DNA of 26,526 nucleotides from positions 1 through 26,526 of the forward strand of contig CAMPIF010000006.1 in assembly GCA_946886245.1 (NCBI GenBank). Direction: 5' to 3'. The notes beneath the pieces were generated by a model, which saw only the letters and a list, made by a program, of their open reading frames with translations, searched no databases and was not told the DNA's origin. Each line of letters opens with the position of its first letter. Within the stretch, counting starts at the first letter, position 1. Of the stretch, positions 16,235 to 25,992 are shown piece by piece. A program made the translations under genes and the position numbers. The DNA comes from Ectopseudomonas composti. Its GTDB lineage: Bacteria; Pseudomonadota; Gammaproteobacteria; Pseudomonadales; Pseudomonadaceae.

Positions 16235-16876
16235 CTAGATTCCGTACTCGGCGCGATAGGCTTCGACGGCCGGCAGATATTGCTTCAGTTCAGCATCCCC
16301 CGCCAGATATTCCAGTACCTGTTCGAGTGACACGATGCTCACTACGGGCATGCCGAAGTCGCGCTCGACCTCCTGAATGGCGGAAAGCTCGCCCTGACCA
16401 CGCTCCTGGCGGTTCAGCGCGATCAACGTGCCGGCGGCCTGCGCGCCCTGGCCCTGGATGATCTGCATCACTTCGCGGATCGCGGTGCCGGCGGTGATCA
16501 CGTCATCGACGATCAGCACACGGCCCTTGAGCGGCGCACCGACCAGAGTGCCGCCCTCGCCGTGATCCTTGGCTTCCTTGCGGTTGAAGCACCAGGGCAG
16601 ATCGCGCTGATGATGCTCGGCCAGCGCCACGGCAGTGGTCGCCGCCAGCGGAATGCCCTTGTAGGCCGGGCCGAACAGCACATCGAAGTCGATGCCACTG
16701 TCGACGATGGCAGCCGCGTAAAAACGCCCCAGCTGAGCCAGCGCCAGACCACTGTCGAACAGGCCGGCATTGAAGAAATAAGGGCTGGTACGCCCGGACT
16801 TGAGGGTGAACTGACCGAAACGCAGAACACCGCGTTCGATGGCAAAGCGAATGAAATCGCGCTGGTACGCTTGCAT
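16235..16876 (-). CDS. pyrE: Orotate phosphoribosyltransferase
   Basis: A 213-residue enzyme of pyrimidine synthesis that joins orotate to PRPP, giving OMP. The PRPP-binding motif [13 protein letters not shown] is clear in the middle, [16 protein letters not shown] is the orotate-side N-terminal motif, and the catalytic loop region [11 protein letters not shown] is present. The length equals the gammaproteobacterial norm. The gene starts 80 bp from the divergent crc start, a neighbour relationship conserved in Pseudomonas. The DUF4124 gene follows on the same strand. Confidence 0.97.
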   Translation of the reverse strand: MQAYQRDFIRFAIERGVLRFGQFTLKSGRTSPYFFNAGLFDSGLALAQLGRFYAAAIVDSGIDFDVLFGPAYKGIPLAATTAVALAEHHQRDLPWCFNRKEAKDHGEGGTLVGAPLKGRVLIVDDVITAGTAIREVMQIIQGQGAQAAGTLIALNRQERGQGELSAIQEVERDFGMPVVSIVSLEQVLEYLAGDAELKQYLPAVEAYRAEYGI

Positions 16877-16956
16877 GAAAAGTCCCGGACGGCACGGATT
16901 TAGCTAAATGAGGTGAGCTCGGGTATCATACACGCACGTGTTTTTGGGGGCCATTT
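16877..16956. promoter_or_regulatory. Shared pyrE/crc divergent promoter region
   Basis: The 80-bp gap contains GTATCATAC (16923-16931), which offers a -10-like TATCAT toward crc and TATGAT toward pyrE on the same bases. It is followed by the inverted repeat ACACG-ca-CGTGT (16930-16941). No good -35 was found for either direction, so exact start points are uncertain. The crc ribosome site is the GGGGG run just before CCATTTATG. Confidence 0.4.
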
Positions 16957-17736
16957 ATGCGGATCATCAGTGTGAACGTGAATGGTATTCAGGCTGCGGC
17001 CGAGCGAGGTCTGCTCAGCTGGCTGCAAGCCCAGAATGCCGACGTGATCTGCCTGCAAGACACCCGTGCCTCCGCCTTTGAAATGGACGACCAAGCCTTC
17101 CAGCTGGATGGTTATTTCCTCTATGCATGCGACGGTGAAGTGCCCAGCCAAGGTGGCGTGGCGCTCTACTCGCGATTGCAACCCAAGGCGGTGATCAGCG
17201 GCCTCGGCTTCGAGATGGCCGATCGCTACGGGCGCTACCTGCAGGCCGATTTCGACAAGGTAAGTATCGCCACCCTGCTCCTGCCAAGTGGGCGGGACGG
17301 TGACGAGAGCTTGAATCAGAAATTCAAGTTCATGGACGATTTCACCCATTATCTGGACAAGCAACGCCGCAAGCGTCGCGAGTACATCTACTGCGGCTCG
17401 CTGCATGTAGCGCACCAGAAGCTGGACGTGAAGAACTGGCGTGACTGCCAGCAATCCCCCGGCTTCCTGGCGCCCGAGCGCGCCTGGATGGATGAGGTGG
17501 TTGGCAATATGGGTTATGTCGACGCCCTGCGCGAAGTCAGCCGCGAAGGCGACCAGTTCAGCTGGTGGCCGGATAACGAGCAGGCCGAGATGCTCAACCT
17601 GGGTTACCGCTTCGACTACCAGTTGCTCACTCCGGGCATGCGCCGTAGCGTGCGCAGCGCACGCCTGCCACGTCAGCCGCGCTTCTCCCAGCATGCGCCG
17701 CTGATCGTCGATTACGACTGGATTCTCAGCATCTGA
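16957..17736 (+). CDS. crc: Catabolite repression control protein Crc
   Basis: A 259-residue protein of the exonuclease III/AP endonuclease fold, the same length as P. aeruginosa Crc. It works with Hfq to repress translation of mRNAs for less preferred carbon sources; the small RNA CrcZ relieves this. The fold's catalytic residues are altered: LQDTR where active enzymes have LQE, GSLHVAHQKLD in place of the GDMN/D-x-N site, and QHAPL instead of DHxP. This agrees with published findings that Crc has no nuclease activity. It is divergent from pyrE, as elsewhere in the genus, and is followed by a strong terminator. A possible Crc/Hfq target lies in this same window at 630-637. Confidence 0.97.
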   Translation: MRIISVNVNGIQAAAERGLLSWLQAQNADVICLQDTRASAFEMDDQAFQLDGYFLYACDGEVPSQGGVALYSRLQPKAVISGLGFEMADRYGRYLQADFDKVSIATLLLPSGRDGDESLNQKFKFMDDFTHYLDKQRRKRREYIYCGSLHVAHQKLDVKNWRDCQQSPGFLAPERAWMDEVVGNMGYVDALREVSREGDQFSWWPDNEQAEMLNLGYRFDYQLLTPGMRRSVRSARLPRQPRFSQHAPLIVDYDWILSI

Positions 17737-17748
17737 TCGACAGACACG

Positions 17749-17776
17749 AAAAAGCCGGCTTATCGCCGGCTTTTTT
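17749..17776. terminator. Bidirectional terminator between crc and the TPR lipoprotein gene
   Basis: GCCGGC (17754-17759) and GCCGGC (17765-17770) form a stem extended by an A run on the left (17749-17753) and a run of six T on the right (17771-17776). It can end transcripts from both convergent genes. Confidence 0.92.
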
Positions 17777-17786
17777 ATCACTTGAG

Positions 17787-18467
17787 TTACTGATTCAAAC
17801 CACTGTCGGCCTGCACCAACAGATTGCGTATGTAAGCGTCATCGGCATAGCGCCGACTCAGATCGAGCAGATGGGCACGAGCCTGCTCGTATTCATGCAA
17901 CGCCAAATAATTACGCACCAGTGCGATCTCGGTAATACGACCCGGCTCGATCTCGAACGCAGCCCGATTATAGGCAAGCGCCTTGCGATGATCAGCGTAC
18001 TGCTCGCCGTTGTCGCCCAGGTATAGCAAGCCCAACACGTTATTGGCTGCCAGACCGCGGGGCTCAAGCGCATGAGCCTGCTCGAGCCTGGCGGCGGCCT
18101 CCGGCACCCTGCCCTGCATTAGATCGGCGTCAGCCATATTCACCAGGTAATCGTAGGAACCCTGTGGATAGTAGGCTGCAGCCTTGGCCGCGTATTCGCC
18201 TGAGCGCGGAAAGTCATTCAGCTCGTAATAGCCCAGCGAGATGAAGCGAAGCGCATGAGCCTTCTCCGCATCCGTTGCGACCGGACTATTGGCCACCTCT
18301 TTGAACTTGGCAATCGCCTGCCGCGACTGCCCCACGTCGTGCAATTGTGCAGCCTCGACCCTCAAAGCCTGCAGTTTCGTCTGCTCGGCCAGCGTCCGCG
18401 CAGCATCACCGCACCCGACTAGCGCCGCCAGAAACCAAGCCAACGCCAACATTCGCACACTCATCAA
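17787..18467 (-). CDS. TPR-containing lipoprotein
   Basis: A 226-residue protein with a lipoprotein signal peptide: MMSVRMLALAWFLAALVGCG ends in the lipobox LVGC, with Cys at about residue 19. The rest is helical, with TPR-like pairs such as AHALRFISLGYYELNDFPRSG, AARLEQAHALEPRGLAANNV and KALAYNRAAFEIEPG. TPRs mediate protein contacts, and the protein probably sits on an envelope membrane. A start at the second Met is equally possible. It lies downstream of the DUF4870 gene on the same strand, 55 bp apart, with a perfect 8-bp hairpin in that gap. Its role is unknown. Confidence 0.87.
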   Translation of the reverse strand: MMSVRMLALAWFLAALVGCGDAARTLAEQTKLQALRVEAAQLHDVGQSRQAIAKFKEVANSPVATDAEKAHALRFISLGYYELNDFPRSGEYAAKAAAYYPQGSYDYLVNMADADLMQGRVPEAAARLEQAHALEPRGLAANNVLGLLYLGDNGEQYADHRKALAYNRAAFEIEPGRITEIALVRNYLALHEYEQARAHLLDLSRRYADDAYIRNLLVQADSGLNQ

Positions 18468-18485
18468 ACCTGTCCTTCCCTGCCA

Positions 18486-18506
18486 CGGAAGGGGTCGACC
18501 CTTCCG
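18486..18506. repeat. Perfect 8-bp hairpin between the DUF4870 and TPR genes
   Basis: CGGAAGGG, five-base loop and CCCTTCCG. No T run follows on either strand, so it is not a standard terminator. It may moderate read-through or mRNA stability between the two genes. Confidence 0.5.
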
Positions 18507-18522
18507 ATCATTTCCAGTGCAA

Positions 18523-18894
18523 TTACTTGATTAGCCGCCAACTGAACGGGTATCGATAGGATTGCCCCTCGTTGGCCTTGATACCCGCGATGATGGTCAG
18601 CACCAGCGCGGCCAGGCCCAGCAGCATCAGCAGCGGGAAGCCGATCACCACCACCATCAGGATGAAGCAGACGATGGCGGCCAGCGCCACGCTGATCTGG
18701 AAGTTCAGCGCTTCCTTGCCCTGCGCATCGACGAATGGGTCGAAATCCTTCTTGATCTGCCAGACGATCAGCGGACCGAGCAGATTGCCAAAGGGGAACA
18801 CCAACCCGAGAAACGCGGCGAAGTGGCAGAACATCGCCCACTGACGCGCTTCCTGACTGGGCGTCGGAACCGGGTTTTGCATATCGTCATTCAT
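18523..18894 (-). CDS. DUF4870 small membrane protein (Tic20-like)
   Basis: A 123-residue protein beginning MNDDMQNPVPTPSQEARQWA. The early motif FCHFAAFLGLVFPFGNLLGP, then QIKKDFDPFVDAQGKEALNFQIS, then two or three hydrophobic spans (about 65-110) match the DUF4870 family. Members are found in many bacteria and no activity is established. The start at 18894 was chosen over an upstream codon at 18954 because AAGGAG lies about seven bases before it. It lies 28 bp downstream of rph on the same strand and may share its transcript. Confidence 0.9.
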   Translation of the reverse strand: MNDDMQNPVPTPSQEARQWAMFCHFAAFLGLVFPFGNLLGPLIVWQIKKDFDPFVDAQGKEALNFQISVALAAIVCFILMVVVIGFPLLMLLGLAALVLTIIAGIKANEGQSYRYPFSWRLIK

Positions 18895-18922
18895 GCGGGT
18901 GCTCCTTGCGCGGTTGAAGATT

Positions 18923-19642
18923 TCAGTCGACCAGGGCGGTCTTCTGCAGTTCAAAGATCTCGTTCATGCCCTTCTGCGCCAACGCCAGCATGGCGTTGAA
19001 TTCTTCAGGCTGGAACGGTGCGCCTTCGGCAGTGCCCTGCACTTCGATGAAGCCGCCGGCGTTGGTCATCACCACGTTGAGGTCGGTCTCCGCGGCGGAG
19101 TCTTCCAGGTAGTCCAGATCCAGCACCGGCTCGCCCTGGTAGATGCCGACCGACACCGCAGCGATCATCTGCTTGAGCGGATCGCCCTTGAGCGCACCAC
19201 GCTTCTTCAGCACTTTCAGCGCATCGATCAGCGCCACCATGGCGCCGGTGATCGAAGCGGTACGGGTACCACCGTCAGCCTGGATCACGTCGCAATCGAC
19301 GTACAGGGTGTTCTCGCCCAGCTTGGTCATATCCAGCGCCGCGCGCAGCGAACGACCGATCAGGCGCTGGATTTCCAGGGTACGGCCACCCTGCTTGCCA
19401 CGGCTGGCTTCACGCTGGTTACGCTCGCCGGTGGCGCGCGGCAGCATGCCGTATTCGGCAGTCAGCCAACCCTGGCCCTGGCCCTTGAGGAAACGCGGCA
19501 CGCCCGACTCGACGCTGACGGTGCAGATCACCTTGGTGTCGCCGAACTCGACCAGCACCGAACCCTCGGCATGCTTGGTGTAGTTGCGGGTGATGCGAAT
19601 CGAGCGCAACTGATCGGCGGCGCGGCCACTGGGACGTTTCAT
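18923..19642 (-). CDS. rph: Ribonuclease PH
   Basis: A 239-residue phosphorolytic 3'-5' exoribonuclease that trims the ends of tRNA precursors. The sequence begins [20 protein letters not shown]. It shows the family segments [47 protein letters not shown] (phosphate-site arginines), [19 protein letters not shown] and [18 protein letters not shown]. All look intact, unlike the frameshifted rph of some E. coli K-12 strains. It is divergent from yicC, an arrangement common in gammaproteobacteria. Confidence 0.97.
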   Translation of the reverse strand: MKRPSGRAADQLRSIRITRNYTKHAEGSVLVEFGDTKVICTVSVESGVPRFLKGQGQGWLTAEYGMLPRATGERNQREASRGKQGGRTLEIQRLIGRSLRAALDMTKLGENTLYVDCDVIQADGGTRTASITGAMVALIDALKVLKKRGALKGDPLKQMIAAVSVGIYQGEPVLDLDYLEDSAAETDLNVVMTNAGGFIEVQGTAEGAPFQPEEFNAMLALAQKGMNEIFELQKTALVD

Positions 19643-19679
19643 CGAGCGATACCTACTTCATTAAGTGAAAACAGCACGC

Positions 19680-19685
19680 ATTATA
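19680..19685 (-). promoter_or_regulatory. -10 element of the rph promoter
   Basis: On the minus strand the perfect hexamer TATAAT lies 38 bases before the rph start, which would give a leader of about 30 nucleotides. The hexamer 17 bases upstream (TGTCGC) is a poor -35, so strength is uncertain. Confidence 0.5.
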
Positions 19686-19775
19686 GGGGGCGGTCGAGCA
19701 CGGCGACACGCAGAATTGGCGCCAGCAGACATCAGGCCCGATCGCCTGCACATGAAATGGGCAGGCGCCGTGAGC

Positions 19776-19781
19776 TACAAT
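19776..19781 (+). promoter_or_regulatory. Possible -10 element of the yicC promoter
   Basis: TACAAT lies 36 bases before the yicC ATG. TGAAAT 17 bases upstream is a weak -35 match. Confidence 0.35.
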
Positions 19782-19817
19782 CCTGCGTTTTTCGAGCCGA
19801 CTTCCACGAGGTATCCC

Positions 19818-20677
19818 ATGGTTCACAGCATGACGGCCTTTGCCCGCAATGAGCAGGCAACCGCTCACGGCACACTGAGCTGGGAGCTGCGCTCGGTCAA
19901 CCACCGCTATCTCGAGCCACACCTGCGCCTGCCGGAAGCCTTCCGCGACCTCGAAGGCGCGGTGCGCGAAGCCCTGCGCCAGGGTCTGTCACGCGGCAAG
20001 GTGGAATGCACCCTGCGCTTCGCCGAAGAAAGTGCCGGCAAACCATTGCAGGTCGACAGCGAGCGGGCTCGCCAACTGATCGCCGCCGCCGAGCAGGTCG
20101 CCGCGCTGATTCAGCAGCCGGCCCCGCTCAACCCGCTGGAAGTGCTGGCCTGGCCCGGCGTACTGGTGGCCGACTCGGCTGACCCGCAAGCGCTGAACTC
20201 CGCCGCGCTGAAGCTGTTCGACCAGGCACTGGGCGAACTCAAGGCCGGCCGCGCTCGTGAAGGCGCCGAGCTGGCCAGGCTGCTCAACGAGCGCCTCGAC
20301 AGCATGCTCGACGAAGTCGCCGCCCTGCGCGAACTGGTACCGCAGATGCTCGCCGGGCAGCGCGCCAAGATCGAAACCCGCTTCGCCGAGATGCAGGCCG
20401 AGCTCGATCCGCAACGCCTGGAGCAGGAGCTGGTACTGCTGGCGCAGAAGAGCGACGTGGCCGAGGAGCTGGATCGCCTCAGTACCCATGTCAGCGAAGT
20501 CCGTCGCGTGCTCAAGGCCGGCGGTGCTGCCGGGCGGCGCCTGGACTTCCTCATGCAGGAACTCAATCGAGAAGCCAACACCCTCGGCTCCAAGGCCTTC
20601 GATCCGCGCAGCACACAGGCTGCGGTCAATCTGAAGGTGCTCATCGAACAGATGCGCGAGCAAGTACAGAACATCGA

Positions 20678-20681
<4 letters not shown>
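19818..20681 (+). CDS. yicC: YicC family endoribonuclease
   Basis: A 287-residue cytoplasmic protein beginning MVHSMTAFARNEQATAHGTL, with the characteristic ELRSVNHRYLEPHLRLPE segment. The C-terminal part has KAGGAAGRRLDFLMQELNREANTLGSKA, the DUF1732 region. E. coli YicC has been described as a metal-dependent endoribonuclease involved in small-RNA turnover. The ATG at 19818 is supported by GAGG eight bases upstream and by the family start; an upstream in-frame codon at 19665 would cross the rph promoter region. It is divergent from rph. Its stop codon coincides with the left end of the second palindromic element. Confidence 0.95.
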
Positions 20682-21504
<823 letters not shown>

Positions 21505-21512
21505 GAGCGGTC

Positions 21513-21590
21513 GCAAGCTTCAAGCCACAAGCTGAAAGTAAAAGCAAGGCCGGTTTGGCTCCTGCTGGTAGCTTGAAGCTTGCAGCTGCT
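21513..21590. repeat. Inverted repeat (AGCTTCAAGC type) between gmk and rpoZ
   Basis: GCAAGCTTCAAGC (21513-21525) is perfectly complementary to GCTTGAAGCTTGC (21571-21583), with 45 bases between. The right arm begins with GTAG (21568-21571), as other REP sequences here do. It resembles REP doublets of pseudomonads. A weak rpoZ promoter may use bases of its right arm (TTGAAG 21573-21578, CAATAT 21594-21599). Confidence 0.7.
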
Positions 21591-21654
21591 TTACAATATC
21601 CAGTCCGCTCGCCCGTTCGGGCCAAGCTTATCCGCACACGTTACGAGGAACACC

Positions 21655-21918
21655 ATGGCTCGCGTTACCGTCGAAGATTGCCTGGACAATGTTGATAACC
21701 GCTTCGAACTGGTCATGCTCGCGACCAAGCGTTCGCGCCAGTTGGCCACCGGCGGCAAAGAGCCGAAAGTGGCTTGGGAAAACGACAAGCCCACCGTCGT
21801 GGCCCTGCGCGAAATCGCGGCTGGCCTGGTGGACTATGACGTGATCGCCCAGGACGACATCGTCGAAGAAGAACCGCTGTTCGCTGCCTTCGAGGAAGAG
21901 GCCAACGAGCCTCTGTAA
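21655..21918 (+). CDS. rpoZ: RNA polymerase omega subunit
   Basis: An 87-residue protein beginning [20 protein letters not shown], with [14 protein letters not shown] and the conserved [13 protein letters not shown]. The C-terminal tail is strongly acidic ([15 protein letters not shown]). Omega helps fold and hold the beta-prime subunit and forms part of the ppGpp site on RNA polymerase. GAGGAA lies about six bases before the ATG. It lies just ahead of spoT, 63 bp away, linking the alarmone enzyme and a polymerase subunit that binds the alarmone. Confidence 0.97.
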   Translation: MARVTVEDCLDNVDNRFELVMLATKRSRQLATGGKEPKVAWENDKPTVVALREIAAGLVDYDVIAQDDIVEEEPLFAAFEEEANEPL

Positions 21919-21981
21919 GTCGATGATGCCGGGTCGAAGTTGCGCGGCGTGTAGCCAAACCGGCCATGAGGGGAATACCCC

Positions 21982-24093
21982 ATGGCTGGTATAGACGCTC
22001 TCGCCGACCGACTTTCGGCCTATCTCGGCCATGACCAGGTCAACCTGGTTCGCCGAGCCTACTTCTACGCCGAACAGGCGCACGATGGCCAACGCCGCCG
22101 CAGTGGCGAAGCCTACGTGACCCATCCGCTGGCCGTGGCCAGCATCCTCGCCGACATGCACATGGATCATCAGAGCCTGATGGCCGCCATGCTGCACGAC
22201 GTGATCGAAGACACCGGCATCGCCAAGGAAGCGCTCAACGCGCAGTTCGGCGAAACCGTGGCCGAACTGGTCGACGGGGTCAGCAAGCTGACCCAGATGA
22301 ACTTCGAGACCAAGGCCGAAGCCCAGGCCGAGAACTTCCAGAAGATGGCCATGGCCATGGCCCGCGATATCCGCGTGATCCTGGTCAAGCTGGCCGACCG
22401 CCTGCACAACATGCGCACCCTCGAAGTGCTGTCCGGCGAGAAGCGCCGGCGCATCGCCAAGGAAACCCTGGAAATCTACGCGCCCATCGCCAACCGCCTG
22501 GGCATGCACAGCATGCACGTGGAATTCGAGGACCTCGGCTTCAAGGCGATGCATCCGATGCGCAGTGCGCACATCCGCGCTGCGGTAAAACGCGCCCGCG
22601 GCAATCGCAAGGAAATCCTCAACAAGATCGAGGAATCGCTGACCCATTGCCTGGCCCGCGAAGGCCTGGAAGGTGAAGTGCTCGGTCGCGAGAAGCACAT
22701 CTACGGCATCTACCAGAAGATGCGCGGCAAGCGTCGCGCCTTCAACGAAATCATGGATGTCTACGGCTTCCGCATCATCGTCGACAAGGTCGACACCTGC
22801 TACCGCGTGCTCGGCGCGGTGCACAACCTGTACAAGCCGCTGCCGGGACGCTTCAAGGATTACATCGCGATCCCCAAGGCCAACGGCTATCAGTCGCTGC
22901 ACACCACGCTGTTCGGCATGCACGGCGTACCCATCGAGATCCAGATCCGCACCCGCGAAATGGAAGAGATGGCCAACAACGGCATCGCCGCGCACTGGCT
23001 GTACAAATCCAACGAAGAAGACCAGCCCAAGGGCACCCACGCCCGCGCCCGCCAGTGGGTCAAGGGCGTGCTGGAAATGCAGCAGCGTGCCGGCAACTCG
23101 CTGGAATTCATTGAGAGCGTGAAGATCGACCTGTTCCCCGACGAGGTCTACGTGTTCACGCCCAAGGGTCGCATCATGGAGCTGCCGAAAGGCTCCACCG
23201 CGGTCGACTTCGCCTACGCGGTGCACACCGACGTCGGCAACACCTGCATTGCCTGCCGCATCAACCGCCGCCTGGCGCCGCTGTCGCAGGCGCTGGAAAG
23301 TGGTTCGACGGTGGAGATCGTCACCGCACCGGGCGCACGCCCGAATCCGGCCTGGCTCAATTTCGTGGTCACCGGCAAGGCGCGCACGCACATCCGCCAC
23401 GCCCTCAAGCAGCAGCGCCGCTCCGAATCCATCAGCCTCGGCGAACGCCTGCTGAACAAGGTGCTGGCCAGCTTCGATACGCACCTGGAGAAAATCTCCG
23501 CCGAGCGCGTGCAAGCCGTGCTGGGCGAGTACCGCCAGGAAGTCATCGAGGACCTGCTCGAAGACATCGGCCTGGGCAACCGCATGGCCTACGTCGTGGC
23601 CCGCCGCCTGCTGGCCGAAAATGGCGACGACACCTTGCCGAGCAGCGAAGGCCCGCTGGCGATTCGCGGCACCGAAGGCCTGGTGATGAGCTACGCCAAG
23701 TGCTGCACGCCGATCCCGGGCGACCCCATCGTTGGCTACCTGTCGGCCGGCAAGGGCATGGTGGTGCACATGGAGAGCTGCCGGAACATCGTCGATATCC
23801 GCCACAACCCGGAAAAATGCATCCAGCTCAACTGGGCCAAGGACGTTACCGGCGAATTCAACGTCGAACTGCGCGTCGAGCTGGAGCACCAGCGCGGCCT
23901 GATCGCCTTGCTGGCCAGCAGCGTCAATGCCGCCGATGGCAACATCGAGAAGATCAGCATGGACGAACGCGATGGCCGCATCAGCGTCGTGCAGCTGGTG
24001 GTCAGCGTGCATGACCGCGTGCACCTGGCCCGCGTGATCAAGAAACTGCGCGCGCTCAAGGGCGTGATGCGTATCACCCGAGTACGCGCCTGA
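21982..24093 (+). CDS. spoT: Bifunctional (p)ppGpp synthetase/hydrolase SpoT
   Basis: A 703-residue enzyme controlling the stringent response alarmone. The N-terminal HD hydrolase domain is intact ([10 protein letters not shown], then [10 protein letters not shown] about residues 70-80). The synthetase domain follows (about 230-350) with YGFRIIVD and the RFKD form of the RxKD motif (about 289-292), as in SpoT/Rel rather than RelA. A TGS domain ([20 protein letters not shown], about 386-446), the [15 protein letters not shown] segment and a C-terminal ACT domain (about 628-703) complete the usual layout. GAGGGGAAT precedes the ATG. It belongs to the gmk-rpoZ-spoT-ridA cluster. SpoT is expected to hydrolyse (p)ppGpp and to make it under carbon, iron or fatty acid limitation. 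Confidence 0.98.
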   Translation: MAGIDALADRLSAYLGHDQVNLVRRAYFYAEQAHDGQRRRSGEAYVTHPLAVASILADMHMDHQSLMAAMLHDVIEDTGIAKEALNAQFGETVAELVDGVSKLTQMNFETKAEAQAENFQKMAMAMARDIRVILVKLADRLHNMRTLEVLSGEKRRRIAKETLEIYAPIANRLGMHSMHVEFEDLGFKAMHPMRSAHIRAAVKRARGNRKEILNKIEESLTHCLAREGLEGEVLGREKHIYGIYQKMRGKRRAFNEIMDVYGFRIIVDKVDTCYRVLGAVHNLYKPLPGRFKDYIAIPKANGYQSLHTTLFGMHGVPIEIQIRTREMEEMANNGIAAHWLYKSNEEDQPKGTHARARQWVKGVLEMQQRAGNSLEFIESVKIDLFPDEVYVFTPKGRIMELPKGSTAVDFAYAVHTDVGNTCIACRINRRLAPLSQALESGSTVEIVTAPGARPNPAWLNFVVTGKARTHIRHALKQQRRSESISLGERLLNKVLASFDTHLEKISAERVQAVLGEYRQEVIEDLLEDIGLGNRMAYVVARRLLAENGDDTLPSSEGPLAIRGTEGLVMSYAKCCTPIPGDPIVGYLSAGKGMVVHMESCRNIVDIRHNPEKCIQLNWAKDVTGEFNVELRVELEHQRGLIALLASSVNAADGNIEKISMDERDGRISVVQLVVSVHDRVHLARVIKKLRALKGVMRITRVRA

Positions 24094-24116
24094 CACAATT
24101 CCCCCATTTCCAGTCT

Positions 24117-24140
24117 GTAGGCTGGGTGCTCGACCCAACC
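24117..24140 (+). repeat. REP-type palindrome, GTAG head with GCTGGGT stem
   Basis: GTAG is followed by GCTGGGT, a five-base loop and ACCCAAC, with one mismatched pair. It lies between spoT and ridA, ending 22 bases before the ridA ATG. It is the least perfect of the GTAG palindromes here. Confidence 0.55.
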
Positions 24141-24161
24141 AGTTCTCACAAGGAGCGATTC

Positions 24162-24542
24162 ATGAGCAAGACCGTCATCACCAGCGACAAGGCCCCCGCC
24201 GCCATCGGCACTTACTCCCAGGCGATCAAGGCCGGCAACACCGTCTACATGTCCGGTCAGATCCCGCTGGACCCGGTGAGCATGGAACTGGTCGAAGGCT
24301 TCGAGGCACAGACCGTGCAGGTGTTCGAGAACCTCAAGGCCGTAGCCGAAGCCGCCGGCGGTTCGTTCAAGGACATCGTCAAGCTGAACATCTTCCTCAC
24401 CGACCTGTCGCATTTCGCCAAGGTCAACGAGATCATGGGCCGCTACTTCGAACAGCCCTACCCGGCTCGCGCCGCCATCGGCGTTGCTGCTCTGCCGCGC
24501 GGCGCGCAGGTGGAAATGGACGCTATCCTGGTCATCGAATAA
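24162..24542 (+). CDS. ridA: RidA family reactive intermediate deaminase
   Basis: A 126-residue protein starting [20 protein letters not shown]. It has the family signature near the C-terminus, [20 protein letters not shown], including the substrate-binding arginine. RidA hydrolyses reactive enamines and imines, such as 2-aminoacrylate from serine dehydratase, protecting PLP enzymes. The ATG at 24162 is preceded by AAGGAGC seven bases upstream; an upstream frame extension is not family-like. Placement right after spoT is usual in Pseudomonas. Confidence 0.96.
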   Translation: MSKTVITSDKAPAAIGTYSQAIKAGNTVYMSGQIPLDPVSMELVEGFEAQTVQVFENLKAVAEAAGGSFKDIVKLNIFLTDLSHFAKVNEIMGRYFEQPYPARAAIGVAALPRGAQVEMDAILVIE

Positions 24543-24549
24543 GTCGTTC

Positions 24550-24571
24550 GAGCGGGGCCCCGGCCCCGCTC
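24550..24571 (+). terminator. GC-only hairpin after ridA, possible terminator
   Basis: GAGCGGGGCC and GGCCCCGCTC are perfectly complementary with only two bases between. The following bases (gcccttcccc) are pyrimidine-rich but have few T, so it is not a classic terminator. It may cause pausing or protect the ridA transcript. Confidence 0.4.
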
Positions 24572-24596
24572 GCCCTTCCCCGGCATGGAGATCGCC

Positions 24597-25328
24597 ATGC
24601 GTCTGCTTCCTCTGCTGCTATGCGGCGCCCTGCTGAGCGGCTGCGCCAGTACGCCGAACAACGACCCGAGCGGCACCTGGATCAACCAGGCAGCCATCGA
24701 TGCCGCCCGCGAAAGCGGTCGCCTGCGCGAGGCCCTGCTCGCCTATGGGCCCAATCTCGAATGGCAGATCAACCCCGAACGGCAGCAGGCCAGCTACAGC
24801 AACGGCTTCGAGCTGGCCGAGGGCAGGCTGCAGGGCACCGGAGAGGGGCGTTGGCAGGTGACCTTCTACGGCGACTACCAGGAACAGCTGGGCGTGCAGG
24901 ATGGCGAGCTGGTGCAGATCGCCAGCGATTACTGGCCCGAGCAGCACTTCACCCGCGTCACCAGCTCCGGTGAGCCCAAGCCCCTGGGCAGCAGCTTCGA
25001 ACAGGCGCTATACCGCGACTACCTGGGCGGCGACTGGCTGATCGAAGAGGGTTTGGGCCAGGGCGGCCTGGTGCGCTTCAACAGCGACGGACAGGTGCAG
25101 GGCCTGCCCGGTGCCGAACGCTTCGCCCTGTGCCTGGCGGGCGACTGCGCGGCCATGAGCGGCGAACATGACAGCCTCTGGCTGCAAGCTGGCGACCAGG
25201 GCAGTCCCTGGTTGTTCGTCCACGAAGGCAATCAGCTACGCATCTTCGAAGCGCAGAACCGCGCCCAGTTCGACGAGATGCCCGAGTACCAGCCCGGCCC
25301 ACAGCGCTGGTTGCTCAAGCGCCGGTAG
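24597..25328 (+). CDS. Lipoprotein of unknown function
   Basis: A 243-residue protein with a lipoprotein signal peptide, MRLLPLLLCGALLSGCASTP, lipobox LSGC, Cys at about residue 16. The residue after the cysteine is Ala, so sorting to the outer membrane is expected. I do not recognise the mature part: it is rich in aromatic and acidic residues (ASYSNGFELAEGRLQGTGEG, YGDYQEQLGVQDG) and looks like beta-structure. Two cysteines (ALCLAGDCAAM) may form a disulfide. The start at 24597 is supported by GGAG six bases upstream; the ATG at 24585 has no ribosome site. Its TAG stop lies within a REP-like repeat shared with the convergent LysE gene. Confidence 0.85.
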   Translation: MRLLPLLLCGALLSGCASTPNNDPSGTWINQAAIDAARESGRLREALLAYGPNLEWQINPERQQASYSNGFELAEGRLQGTGEGRWQVTFYGDYQEQLGVQDGELVQIASDYWPEQHFTRVTSSGEPKPLGSSFEQALYRDYLGGDWLIEEGLGQGGLVRFNSDGQVQGLPGAERFALCLAGDCAAMSGEHDSLWLQAGDQGSPWLFVHEGNQLRIFEAQNRAQFDEMPEYQPGPQRWLLKRR

Positions 25329-25368
25329 CCCTGTCGGATCGACTCTCCCCGGATCTCATCCGGGCTAC
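25325..25368. repeat. REP doublet (inverted GTAGCC repeats) between convergent genes
   Basis: On the minus strand GTAG-CCCGGAT-gag-ATCCGGG (25368-25348) is a perfect REP monomer. At 25325 a degenerate head in the opposite direction, GTAGCCCtgtcGGATC, makes an inverted pair. The two TAG stop codons of the flanking genes lie within the two GTAG/CTAC heads (25326-25328 and 25367-25365). Confidence 0.75.
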
Positions 25369-25988
25369 CCTGCCAATGCCCCTTGCAGCAGCCACAGACC
25401 CAATAACAGCAACAACGCCCCACAACCGCGATCCAGCCAGCGCACGCGCTGCTGCAACCAGCCGCGCCAACGCACCTGATCGAGCAGGCGCACCAGCGCC
25501 AGATCCCAGAACAGCACCACCAGAGTCATCCACAGCATCGCCAGGCCCAGCCCCCATGCCGGCATCGCGGACTCGCGCAGTACCCCGAACAGGCCGGCGT
25601 AGAACAGCGGCAATTTGGGGTTGAGGCTGCTGGCCAGAAGGCCCTGACGCACTCCTTTCCACACCCTGCCCCGCATTGGCTGATCGCCCTGCGGCATTAC
25701 GAGATCTCGCCGCGAGGCCAGCGCCTGCAGGCCGATCCAGGCGAAATACAGCCCGCCGACGACCTGCAGCCCGCGCCACAGCCAACTGCCCTCGGCGGGT
25801 AACAACGCCATGACGAACAGCACCAGCAGCATGCTCAGCAGGTTGGCCAGGGCGATACCGCAGGCACAACCATCGGCCTGCCGCCGACCTTGCGCCAGCG
25901 CAGTACGGATCAACAGAAAGAAGTCCGGCCCCGGCGACAGCAAGGCCGCGAAATGAGTACCGGCAACCAGTAGAAACAACGCGAACAT
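25365..25988 (-). CDS. LysE/RhtB family amino acid exporter
   Basis: A 207-residue membrane protein with about six hydrophobic segments. The N-terminal motif LLSPGPDFFLLIRTALAQGR is the signature of the LysE/RhtB family, and VGGLYFAWIGLQAL plus the SSLNPKLPLFYAGLFG segment also match. Family members export amino acids or related compounds from the cytoplasm; the substrate cannot be told from sequence. GGAGG lies before the ATG at 25988 and is itself part of a hairpin. The gene follows an AraC-type regulator on the same strand, a frequent pairing that suggests regulation by it. Confidence 0.92.
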   Translation of the reverse strand: MFALFLLVAGTHFAALLSPGPDFFLLIRTALAQGRRQADGCACGIALANLLSMLLVLFVMALLPAEGSWLWRGLQVVGGLYFAWIGLQALASRRDLVMPQGDQPMRGRVWKGVRQGLLASSLNPKLPLFYAGLFGVLRESAMPAWGLGLAMLWMTLVVLFWDLALVRLLDQVRWRGWLQQRVRWLDRGCGALLLLLGLWLLQGALAG

Positions 25989-25992
25989 GGAA

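Noticed and set aside
16957..17736. Crc as an active exonuclease III or AP endonuclease
   Set aside because: Key catalytic residues are substituted, and Crc is an established RNA-associated regulator that acts with Hfq.
21628..24138. An 836-residue minus-strand open frame opposite rpoZ and spoT
   Set aside because: It is the antisense shadow of spoT, with low-complexity composition and no recognisable domain.
24550..24571. A firm rho-independent terminator after ridA
   Set aside because: The stem is strong but there is no T run after it, so it is listed only as a possible terminator.
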